Source: Minwuia sp. (lineage in GTDB: Bacteria; Pseudomonadota; Alphaproteobacteria; Minwuiales; Minwuiaceae). Taken from it: a stretch of 49,876 nt of DNA. Both the position numbers and the translations under genes were made by a program. Under the pieces are notes generated by a model, which saw nothing but the letters and a program-made list of their open reading frames with translations, searched no databases and was not told the origin of the DNA. Below, piece after piece: positions 1 to 7,580 of the stretch; position 1 is the stretch's first letter; each line of letters begins with the position of its first letter. Location of the stretch: assembly GCA_029210175.1 (NCBI GenBank), contig JARGPL010000033.1, forward strand, positions 1 to 49,876. Reading direction: 5' to 3'.

Positions 1-196
1 AACCTTTCCTCCTCTTGGCCCACCATTTTCTGTCTCACGCTCGGTTCGCTACGCGCACGCGCTCCGACGGGGCGGCGAACGGTCGCCGGACTGCCGTCGC
101 AGCCTGTTCGAAAGTTCAAACCTTTCCTCCTCTTTGGACGACCGTTTTCTGCCTCACGCTCGGTTCGCTATGCTCACGCGCTCCGACGGGGCAGCG
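1..196. repeat. Direct repeat, two copies about 78 bp long, 118 bp apart
   Basis: Copy 1 runs from about 1 to 78 and copy 2 from about 119 to 196. Both begin AACCTTTCCTCCTCTT, continue through CTCACGCTCGGTTCGCTA and end CGCTCCGACGGGGC, with scattered substitutions between them. The offset is 118 bp. Copy 1 touches the window edge, so an array could extend to the left. No convincing coding frame covers the repeat. It could be a dispersed intergenic repeat or the remains of a local duplication. Confidence 0.75.
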
Positions 197-272
197 GAGA
201 CGGGTTCTGGCGTGCATCGAAGGTGCAATGATACGCTTACCTGTCAGATTGGACGCCTTAGGGGAGGAAAGA

Positions 273-1482
273 ATGATCCATGATTTCACGGAATGCGGAC
301 CCGACCGCGTCGTCAGCGGCATCGGTGCACTGAGCGAACTGCCGGCATCATCGCGCATCTGGGTGTCGAGCGGGCGCTGGTGCTGACCGGGCAGACACTG
401 GCGACGAAGACGGACCTCGCCGCGAAGGTCGAGCGAACGCTCGGCGCGGCGCACGCTGGCACCTTCGCCGAATGCAGTCAGCATGTGCCTGCGGGCACGG
501 TTGACGCCTGCGTCGCGCAGGCGAAGGACGCTCGGGCGGACGCTCTGGTCGTATTTGGCGGTGGCAGCCCGATCGACACCGCCAAGATGGTGGTCAGGCA
601 CCCGGTCGATGCGGGCCATGCCGCGCCGCACCAGATCGTCATCCCGACCACGCTCTCGGCGGGGGAGTTCACCTACGCCGCCGGCATGACCGACGAGACA
701 ACACGGGTGAAGCATGGACCTGTCGATCCGGTGACACAGCCGGGGGTGATCCTCTACGATCCGGAGCTTGCGCGCTCGACACCCACGGAACTCTGGCTCA
801 CGACGGGCATCAAGGCGCTCGACCATGCAATCGAGGGGCTCTGGTGGCCAACCTGTCACCCGTTCCTGGAAACACTCCGGCTCGGCGCCATTGCCGATCT
901 GACGGTGCACCTGGCCCGATCCAGCGACCCGGATGCGCTGGAGGACCGGCTCGCCTGCCAGCATGCGGCGTGGAAATCGATCTGGGGCCTGTTGAGCGCC
1001 AGGAACGTCGGCTTCCGGCTGAGCCATCCACTCGGCCATCAGATCGGCGCCCGCTGGGACGTGCCGCACGGCGTCACCTCGCGCATCTCGCTGCCGGTGG
1101 CCGCACGCTTCCTGCATGAGCGGACGCGTGATGCGCAGGCAAAGATCGCCCGTGCCATGGGATGCCCGACGGCGACGCTGCGGCACCGGCAATCGAGGCG
1201 TTCTTCGATACGCTGGAGGTCCCGCGCCGACTTTCCCAGACGGGGGCCGTGCGCGCGGAGATCCCGCTGGTGGCCGAGGCCGTGGCGCATGAGCTCAGCT
1301 ATCTCGGCGCACCTGACGCGGATATCGCCACCCGCGACGCCCTGACGAAGCTGCTCGACGACATGTGGCAGGCGCGGGGTCGGGACGTTCGACCATTTGA
1401 TGGCTGGTGCGGAGCGGTCCGTCAAAAAGATGGAGCCGCACCAGCCCGCTCCCCCACCCGGCCACCCACTGGATCATCCTGA
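273..1482 (+). pseudogene. Broken iron-containing alcohol dehydrogenase (maleylacetate reductase-like)
   Basis: The gene starts at an ATG preceded by GGGGAGGAAAG, a strong ribosome site. Family features survive in three frames. The N-terminus is in one frame to about 340. The main body, with the nucleotide-binding VVFGGGSPIDTAK and the metal-binding stretch HPLGHQIGARWDVPHGV, is in a second frame to about 1160. The C-terminus (MPDGDAAAPAIEAFFDTL onward) is in a third frame. Each shift looks like the loss of one base. Intact members reduce maleylacetate or similar carbonyls with NAD(P)H in aromatic-compound degradation. No pathway partners lie nearby. Either the gene is decaying or there are two sequencing errors; the broken genes downstream favour decay. 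The last codons run into the inverted repeat at 1439-1513. Confidence 0.75.
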
Positions 1483-1513
1483 ATGGGTGGCCGGGTGGGG
1501 GAGCGGGCTGGTG
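1439..1513. terminator. Perfect 30-bp inverted repeat between convergent genes
   Basis: The left arm (1439-1468) and right arm (1484-1513) are exact reverse complements, separated by a 15-nt loop. The arms are very GC-rich and carry the core CCCACCCGGCCACCCA and its complement. The repeat lies between the rightward dehydrogenase remnant and the leftward hydrolase gene, where a bidirectional terminator is expected. Neither side has a clear T-run, and the arms are far longer than a usual intrinsic terminator. Confidence 0.7.
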
Positions 1514-1536
1514 TTGCAACCAGACATTGGACATTC

Positions 1537-2418
1537 CTAGTCGGCGATGAAGTCCCGCACCTTGTCGCTGAAGCCGTCAAGCCGGTCGTGCTGGACCCAA
1601 TGGCCAGCGCCTTCGAAGGTCACGATCTCTGCCGTGCTGAAATGCTTCGCGCGGCCATCATCTGCCGGGTTCGATGCCCAGCTTTCGGAGCCGTATACCA
1701 GCAGCGTCGGACAGGTGATGCGCGACCAGAGCTGCGCGATGGCGCGCCCCGGCATGTCATAGGGCGGCCAGGTGCGAACATAGTTGTCGAACTTCCAGCA
1801 ATAGGTGCCATCCTCATTCTGGATGACGCCCTGCTCCGTCAGATGGCGCGCCTGCTCGGGCGAGAGGTGCTTGTTCTCCTCCTGCATCCGGCGAAACGCG
1901 TCCTCGATGGAGGGATAGCGGCGCGGCATCCGCCCCGACAGCTTGCGCTGTTCCTCCACCCAGCTCTGCATGCGCTCGGCGAACGGCGTCTCACCCCGAT
2001 CCTTCAGGATCTTCGGCGACGGCCCCAACCCCTCGATCGCGACGAGCCTGCGGACGCTCTCCGGATAGATACCGGCGTAGCGCAGGGCGATATTGCCGCC
2101 GAGGGAGTGCGCCACGATGGTCACCGGCGCCAGTTCCTGCTGATGGATCAACTGCGCCAGGTCATAGACATAGCTGCTCATCGGATAATTGCCGTCTGTC
2201 GACCACTGGCTGTCACCATGACCGCGCAGATCCGGCGCAATGACGTGCCAGTCGTCGCGGAAACGCTCGGCCAGCCAGTCCCAGTTGCGGCAATGATCCC
2301 GGCCACCATGCACGAGCAGCAGCGGCGGCGCCTCCGGATTGCCCCAGTCGACATAATGCAGCCGCAGGCGCTGGGAGAAATAGGTCCGGGATGTCGGGCC
2401 AGTGCTGGATAGCGTCAT
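1537..2418 (-). CDS. Alpha/beta-fold hydrolase
   Basis: This is a soluble alpha/beta hydrolase of 293 aa, the usual size. The oxyanion-hole motif LLLVHGG lies near residues 34-39, the nucleophile elbow AHSLGG places the serine at about 105, and the late catalytic histidine in GAGHW is at about 273. The motif DLRGHGDS near 63-70 is typical of epoxide hydrolase, haloalkane dehalogenase and esterase-like members. I chose the ATG at 2418 over an in-frame ATG 39 nt upstream because it gives the usual short N-terminus and has GGAG about 10 nt before it. The substrate cannot be read from the sequence. The gene is intact although its neighbours are degraded. Confidence 0.85.
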   Translation of the reverse strand: MTLSSTGPTSRTYFSQRLRLHYVDWGNPEAPPLLLVHGGRDHCRNWDWLAERFRDDWHVIAPDLRGHGDSQWSTDGNYPMSSYVYDLAQLIHQQELAPVTIVAHSLGGNIALRYAGIYPESVRRLVAIEGLGPSPKILKDRGETPFAERMQSWVEEQRKLSGRMPRRYPSIEDAFRRMQEENKHLSPEQARHLTEQGVIQNEDGTYCWKFDNYVRTWPPYDMPGRAIAQLWSRITCPTLLVYGSESWASNPADDGRAKHFSTAEIVTFEGAGHWVQHDRLDGFSDKVRDFIAD

Positions 2419-2534
2419 CGCTTGCGAACTCCACGGTGAACAGTTGGTCGCGATCATACGCCTTCGGGGGGTCGGCTGTTAACTCCCGATCACGAGTGAA
2501 CCTTCGCGGTTTCGTGCATTCTTCATGCAAGGCC

Positions 2535-2957
2535 TCAATATTCCCCGGTGACCTTTCCCCTGACTTTCTTGAGGTCGCTCTGGCGGCGCTTGCTGTCGAG
2601 ACGGCGTTGTCTGGCACCCTTCGACGGCCTGGTGGCACGGCGCAGCTTTGGCGGCTCAGCCGCTTCGCGGATCAGCGCAACCAGCCTGTCCATCGCATCG
2701 CGGCGGTTCGGTTCCTGTGTCCGGAACCGGTTGGCCGTGATCACGATGATGCCATCCTTTGTCATGCGCCTGCCCGCAAGTGGCTTGAGGCGCAGGAAGA
2801 CCGCGTTCGAAAGCGACCGGCTTCGTCGCGCGTCGAACCGCAGCTGAACCGCACTTTCGGTCTTGTTCACCTTCTGCCCACCAGGGCCGGGTGAGCGAAT
2901 GAAGTGCTCCTCGATCTCGGTTTCATTGAGGCTGATGGACGGGGTTACCTGGATCAT
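2535..2957 (-). CDS. arfB: Peptidyl-tRNA hydrolase ArfB (YaeJ family ribosome rescue factor)
   Basis: The protein has 140 aa. It carries the release-factor GGQ motif in PGPGGQKVNK (about residues 24-33) and ends in a strongly basic tail rich in Arg and Lys. This is the ArfB layout: a catalytic domain 3 of release factors plus a tail that enters the empty mRNA channel of stalled ribosomes, where the GGQ loop hydrolyses peptidyl-tRNA. A larger open frame continues upstream, but the conserved start MIQVTPSISLNE fits the family, so the ATG at 2957 is used. The gene is transcribed leftward toward the hydrolase gene, about 115 bp away. Confidence 0.93.
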   Translation of the reverse strand: MIQVTPSISLNETEIEEHFIRSPGPGGQKVNKTESAVQLRFDARRSRSLSNAVFLRLKPLAGRRMTKDGIIVITANRFRTQEPNRRDAMDRLVALIREAAEPPKLRRATRPSKGARQRRLDSKRRQSDLKKVRGKVTGEY

Positions 2958-3198
2958 GGGACTGACTTGTAGCCTGAAATTGGTCTGAAACACGATTGCG
3001 AAATGGCGATCCCGCGGATGCATCCCCCACACCTTCGCGCGGCGTTTCCAGCGCCTGGGCGCACCGCAAGCCCGTCATCTGCAGGCCGGATGAAACATGA
3101 AATATCGGGCTTGCTTGCGTTGATTGTTCGATGTCGGCGGAGTCCTGTCACCGGCACAAGGTCGCTGGCGTTCTGCCTGATGACGGCCAGGCCCGTCC

Positions 3199-3762
3199 GT
3201 GGCTTGGCATCAGGACGGAACCACCCATTGGGATGCCCCCGACTGGGATCCGGATGCACATGGCTTCAACTTCATGGCGCAACTCTACCCGAGTACACCT
3301 GGCAACGGCGTTTGGGTGCTGCCCGGCAGTCACAGGCTGGGCCGGGTGGACATCAAGCGGCTGACAACGGAGAGCGGTTCCGAGCGCATCACAGGGGCCG
3401 TGCCGCTGATCTGCGACAGCGGCGATGTCATCATGACCAATCGCCAGCTGGTACACGGGTCGTTCGCAAATTCCTCACCCGACCGGCGCGTCACGGTGAA
3501 TGCCGGCTTCTTCGCCCGCAAACGGGTGTTGGGGGTCACGACAGAGCTGTTGTCGGGCGAGGAAGTCACATTTGATGAAGCCCGACTGAAGGAACGATCC
3601 CGCATGATCTCCGTTGATATCGATGCGCGACGGCAGCGATTCCCCGACGAATCTTCCTACATCTATCGTCCCGGCATCGGCCAGGAAGACGAAAACAGGT
3701 GGTGCGAAGATACCCGCCGCTCCATCGTCAGGAACTACAACCTGCGCGACATGTATATCTAG
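3199..3762 (+). pseudogene. Phytanoyl-CoA dioxygenase family protein, N-terminally truncated
   Basis: The 187-aa open stretch carries the Fe(II)-binding HxD pair in WHQDGTTHW right at its start, a jelly-roll segment with VWVLPGSH, the distal histidine in LVHGS (about residue 76), and a typical C-terminus. The family normally has 80-120 residues before the HxD motif. Upstream in this frame two stop codons lie at 3178-3183, and I find no clear N-terminal half in the other frames. The only start available is GTG, two codons before the metal site. Family members are 2-oxoglutarate-dependent hydroxylases. This copy is probably non-functional, although the retained metal ligands leave some doubt. 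Confidence 0.65.
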
Positions 3763-3789
3763 GCCGCGTCGGCTGGACAGCGGCAGGCT

Positions 3790-4170
3790 ATGGGCACGGG
3801 CATGAGCAATGACAGTGGCACAAGCAAGGATGCTGGCAAGACGTCCGGCAAGGAGAGCGCGATCCACTATTGCTTCGGTTCCCGCGAGGGACTTGTCGCC
3901 GCCATCCTGGAACTGCGCACCACCCCGATCAACGCCGCCCGCGTCGCAATGATCGGCGAGGCGCGGGCGAGACGGGGCAAGCTGCCGCTCGAATCCCGCG
4001 ACATTGCGGAGGCCATGACACGCCCGCTGGCGGATCACCTGCGCAGCAACCTGAAGGAAACCCATTACCTCCGGTTCCAGAGCATGCTCTGGCTCGACCG
4101 CCCGATCTGGAAGCAGTTCGAAAAGGATGAGCGAACCGAGGGCCTGAAGATGGGCCTGGACGCCTGCTGG
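3790..4170 (+). pseudogene. TetR-family regulator remnant lacking the DNA-binding helices
   Basis: The frame contains AIHYCFGSREGLVAAILELR, which matches the end of the TetR helix-turn-helix domain (normally YYHFGSKEGL), followed by a plausible ligand-binding helical region to about 4170. Before that match there are only about 25 low-complexity residues rich in Gly, Ser and Lys, so helices 1-3 are absent. The C-terminus breaks off where another frame takes over with an MBL-fold sequence. The start is 27 bp after the dioxygenase remnant, leaving no room for the missing domain. I read this as a deletion-generated fragment. Confidence 0.6.
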
Positions 4171-4767
4171 AAGCAATACCGTACCTGCCGATCCATGCGA
4201 TCCTCTACAGCCATGGCCATCTCGGCTACAATTTCGGCATTCCCGCCTATCTCGAACATGCCGCAGAACGGGGCGACCCGGCGCCGCGGCGCATCGCCCA
4301 TGCCAACCAGGTCCGTCGGTACCACCGCTATCTGGTGACCGCAGGCCTGCAAAGGCATCTGAACAGGATGCAATTCCCGGACGGTGGTCTTGGCAACACC
4401 TTACTCCAGCGACAATTTCCATTTCCCCACGGAGACGTTCGACCACAGCCTGACCATCGACGGTGGCGACCGGCAGATCGAGGTGTTTCACGCCCCGTCG
4501 GAGACCGACGACGCCATCGGCTTCTGGATCGCGGGGGAACGGGTGCTGTATGGCGGCTCCGCCGTCATCCAGTCCTGTCCCAATGTCGGCACGCCGCTGC
4601 GCACCATGCGCGACGCCATTCGCTGGGCCGAAACGCTGGCGCGGTCCGTCAAGCAGAGCCACCGCACCGCCATCGCGAAGATCTGCTGGCTGCCAGGCGT
4701 CGTATCCCCAACACGATCCACCTGGAGGTGGCCAGGCTGTCGTTGCAGGCGCTGGCTTTCCGTTTGA
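4171..4767 (+). pseudogene. Frameshifted MBL-fold hydrolase (alkyl-sulfatase-like) fragment
   Basis: From about 4180 one frame reads LPIHAILYSHGHLGYNFG, the metal-site region of MBL-fold, alkyl-sulfatase-like hydrolases. It continues through an Arg/His-rich stretch to HLNRMQFPD near 4380. The match then jumps to another frame from about 4390 (PTETFDHSLTIDGG, IEVFHAPSETDDAIGFW, VLYGGSAVIQS), as expected for the next strands of the fold. The N-terminus is missing because the piece is joined to the TetR remnant, and the C-terminus decays after about 4680. The canonical HxHxDH motif reads HGHLGY. Not functional as read. Confidence 0.6.
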
Positions 4768-4788
4768 CCCTTGCAGCGAAGAACGCGG

Positions 4789-5190
4789 ATGAAATTGGCG
4801 GATTCAGAAACCAGCACTGTCATTCTATATGACGGTTCCTGCCCGCTTTGCAGGGCCGAGGTCGGCATGTACAGCAGCGGGGACGCGGCGGAGGCGTTCC
4901 GCCTTGTCGATGTGTCCGAACCGGGCGTCGTTCTGCCACCATCTCTGGACAGCGAGCAGGCGATGGCGCGGTTCCACGTCATTGCAGAAGACGGACGGCT
5001 GGTGTCAGGCGCAGCAGCATTCGTCGAAGTCTGGCGGCACTTGCCGGGATGGCGCTGGGCAGCACGGGCAGCATCGGTTCCCGGGGCAACACCGGTGCTG
5101 GAGATCGCCTACCGACTGTTCCTGCATCTGCGCCCCACTCTCGTGAAGCTGTTTATTGTCGCGCAAAGGCTGCGATCAGCACTGCCTTGA
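4789..5190 (+). CDS. DCC-family thiol-disulfide oxidoreductase-like protein (DUF393)
   Basis: The protein has about 133 aa. The signature YDGSCPLCRAEV lies near residues 15-26 and supplies the CxxC pair that defines the DCC1/DUF393 family, which has a thioredoxin-like fold. A later stretch, LHLRPTLVK, is typical of the family C-terminus. The ATG at 4789 is preferred to an in-frame TTG 18 nt upstream. Members are presumed redox proteins; their partners are generally unknown. It follows the broken MBL gene and is the first clearly intact gene to the right of the decayed segment. Confidence 0.8.
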   Translation: MKLADSETSTVILYDGSCPLCRAEVGMYSSGDAAEAFRLVDVSEPGVVLPPSLDSEQAMARFHVIAEDGRLVSGAAAFVEVWRHLPGWRWAARAASVPGATPVLEIAYRLFLHLRPTLVKLFIVAQRLRSALP

Positions 5191-5273
5191 CCCGGCGACA
5201 TATCCTGTGGCGGCTCGATTTGTCATACTGCCCCAACCGTGGACCTGTCATTGCCATGGGTGGGGGAGGAAAG

Positions 5274-5372
5274 ATGACGCAATTTTCCGAACGGGACCGT
5301 TTCGTCCCGGGCCGGTCGGGCGACCGCCTGTCCGAACGTGACCTGGTGGATGCGCTGGCGGTTCTGACATGA
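5274..5372 (+). CDS. Small 32-aa open frame coupled to the CoA-transferase start
   Basis: The frame starts with ATG immediately after GGGGGAGGAAAG, one of the strongest ribosome-binding sequences in the window. It encodes a highly charged 32-residue peptide beginning MTQFSERDRF, and its TGA overlaps the ATG of the CoA-transferase (ATGA). That arrangement suggests translational coupling: the peptide would be a leader that delivers ribosomes to the next gene. I recognise no family. It could instead be the surviving 5' end of a lost gene. Confidence 0.4.
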   Translation: MTQFSERDRFVPGRSGDRLSERDLVDALAVLT

Positions 5373-6622
5373 CCGGTACTGCGCCAGAGCCAGGACCCGG
5401 TGGTGCGCTGGCCGGTATTCGCGTGCTGGACCTGACCCGATACGTCGCAGGGCCGCATGCCACCCAGATAATGGGCGACTTCGGCGCGGACGTGGTGAAG
5501 GTGGAGAGCCTGCCCGGTGGTGATGGCACCCGCTATGCCGACACCAATGCCGGGGCACCGGACAGCATGTTCTGGATGACCATCAACCGCAGCAAGCGCA
5601 GCCTGGCGCTGGACCTGCGGTCGCCGGAAGGTCTTGAGGTCCTGACGGAACTGGTGAAATCCGCCGATGTCCTGATCGAGAATTTCCGTCCCGGCGTGCT
5701 GGAAAAGATGGGCTTCGCCTGGCCTCGGCTGCAGACCCTGAACCCGCGCCTGATCCTGGCCCGCGTGTCCGGCTTCGGGCAGGACGGCCCCTGGGCGGGT
5801 CGCGCATCCTATGATCCGGTGATCCAGGCCCTGAGTGGCATCATGGAACTGACGGGGCAGCCCGACGGACCGCCAACGGTCTGCGGCACGATCATCACCG
5901 ACTATCTGACCGCGCTGCACGCGGTCATCGGCGTGGTGACGGCGCTGCAGGCGCGTGAACGGTCCGGCAAGGGCCAGTGGGTCGATGTTTCCATGCTGGA
6001 TGGCGCGACCAGCCTGCTGATGACGGCGATCCCCGAGTATCTGATGCTGGGTCGCCAGCGGACCCGGCGCGGCAACAAGAACCCGATTTCCGTCCCCTCC
6101 CACAGTTTCGAATGCAGCGATGGTCGCTACGTCCACCTGACGGCCTGGACCGATGGCGAGTTCGCCAAGCTGTCCACGGCGATGGCCATGCCCGACCTGC
6201 CGCGTGATCCGCGCTTCGTCGATGTTGCATCACGGCGTGCCAATGACCGCGCCATCGAGACAATCGTCGCCGGCTGGATGCTGCAGCGTGATTCCGTGGC
6301 CGCGGAGGACATTCTGCTTGCACATGGGCTGCCCGCCGCACGGGTCGCGACCATTGCCGAGATGGTGGACAGCCCACAGATGAAACACCGGGGCCACATC
6401 CGGGATGTGGAACATCCGCTGCAGGGCAAGATCCCCGTGGCCGGGCCAGCCATCCGGTTCTCGGAACATCCGATACCGGAGCGGCTGGAAACTCCGGTGC
6501 TGGGCCAGCATTCGGCAGAGGTGCTGCGTGACTGGCTGGGCCTGGACGACGCCGCGATCGATGCACTCTCCGCCGCGGGCACGGTCGAGACGGGACCGCC
6601 AGAAAGCGCGCGCACGACCTGA
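5369..6622 (+). CDS. CaiB/BaiF family III CoA-transferase
   Basis: The 417-aa protein has the family III CoA-transferase pattern. It shows VLDLTRYVAGPHATQIMGDFGADVVKVE near residues 19-46, INRSKRSLALDL near 72-83, a catalytic aspartate candidate at about 178 in GTIITDY, and the dimer-ring segment GKGQWVDVSMLDG. Such enzymes move CoA between carboxylic acids through an aspartyl-CoA thioester, often in carnitine, oxalate, bile-acid or racemase-type reactions. The substrate cannot be assigned. The start overlaps the small frame 5274-5372, and the gene has no metabolic partners next to it. Confidence 0.9.
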   Translation: MTGTAPEPGPGGALAGIRVLDLTRYVAGPHATQIMGDFGADVVKVESLPGGDGTRYADTNAGAPDSMFWMTINRSKRSLALDLRSPEGLEVLTELVKSADVLIENFRPGVLEKMGFAWPRLQTLNPRLILARVSGFGQDGPWAGRASYDPVIQALSGIMELTGQPDGPPTVCGTIITDYLTALHAVIGVVTALQARERSGKGQWVDVSMLDGATSLLMTAIPEYLMLGRQRTRRGNKNPISVPSHSFECSDGRYVHLTAWTDGEFAKLSTAMAMPDLPRDPRFVDVASRRANDRAIETIVAGWMLQRDSVAAEDILLAHGLPAARVATIAEMVDSPQMKHRGHIRDVEHPLQGKIPVAGPAIRFSEHPIPERLETPVLGQHSAEVLRDWLGLDDAAIDALSAAGTVETGPPESARTT

Positions 6623-6762
6623 ATCAGCGATTGGGCGGCTGGGAGTCGCGCGCCGGGGATTGCACCGGCGTTTCAATGCTTCCGACGGGTCGCAGGCGGC
6701 ATTGAATTCGCCACGCCACCAACCATCTGCAGGCGAGTGGTCCCTGCAGCGAGGCGTATCGA

Positions 6763-7476
6763 ATGAACCCCGGTGATTTGCTCCAACAGTTTCTCGGCAG
6801 TGGCACGACCGCAAGTCTGGGCAAGGCGGCAGGTGCAGCGCGCGACAAGGTGAACAGTCATGGCGTCGGCGGCTTTGCCGGTGGCATGGCGGCCGGTGGC
6901 CTGCTGGGTGTGCTGCTTGGCAACAAGAAGGCGCGCAAGATGGCTGGCGGCGTTGCCGGGTATGGTGCTGCCGCGGCGGTGGGAGCACTTGCCTTCAAGG
7001 CCTATCAGAACTGGCAGGGGGGCAAGGCCGCAGCGTCTGCTCCTGTGGCGACCAGTGCCGAGATGAACACGACCGCGCCGGAGGCATTCCGGATCGATCA
7101 CGCACCTGCGGCGGATGGCGCACCGTTCCAGCTCGCACTGATCAGGGCAATGATCGGCGCCGCGAAGGCGGATGGCCACGTGGATGCCACCGAACAGACC
7201 CTGATCTTCGAACATGTGGAAAAAATGGGTCTGGATGCCGAAGGCAAGGCCTTCGTGTTCGATTCACTGGGCAAGCCGGTGAATATCGATGAGGTGGCGT
7301 CGGCGGCATCGACCCAGGAACAGGCAGCCGAGATCTACCTTGTGTCCCGTCTCGCCATCGACCCCGACCATCCTGCGGAACGCGTCTACCTGGACGCGCT
7401 GGCACACAGGCTGAACCTGCCAGCGGATCTGGTCGCCCACCTGAACCGGCAGGTTGAGGCCGGGACCGGGGGCTGA
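6763..7476 (+). CDS. DUF533/TerB-like protein (YebE family)
   Basis: The 237-aa protein has a Gly/Ala-rich hydrophobic N-terminal half, with GGFAGGMAAGGLLGVLLGNKKARKMAGG around residues 35-63 and a likely membrane segment near 67-82. An acidic helical domain follows at about 120-230 with the TerB-like pattern AMIGAAKADGHVDATEQ. This matches the DUF533/YebE family of presumed inner-membrane proteins, whose function is not established. The neighbours give no hint: a CoA-transferase gene ends 140 bp upstream and an amidase gene starts 104 bp downstream. Confidence 0.8.
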   Translation: MNPGDLLQQFLGSGTTASLGKAAGAARDKVNSHGVGGFAGGMAAGGLLGVLLGNKKARKMAGGVAGYGAAAAVGALAFKAYQNWQGGKAAASAPVATSAEMNTTAPEAFRIDHAPAADGAPFQLALIRAMIGAAKADGHVDATEQTLIFEHVEKMGLDAEGKAFVFDSLGKPVNIDEVASAASTQEQAAEIYLVSRLAIDPDHPAERVYLDALAHRLNLPADLVAHLNRQVEAGTGG

Positions 7477-7580
7477 GCAGGCCAGAAAATCCTGCCGCTG
7501 GTGCAGAAGAACATTTTGCACGACGCGCCTGACACGCTCTACAAGAATGACGCAACGGGCGAGAAGCAGGGAACCGGTCA

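Noticed and set aside
116-1192. Leftward 358-codon open frame over the dehydrogenase remnant
   Set aside because: No domain is recognisable; it mirrors the plus-strand dehydrogenase sequence.
273-1482. Programmed frameshifting in the dehydrogenase gene
   Set aside because: Two separate shifts, no slippery heptamer at either site, and no family precedent; decay or sequencing error is simpler.
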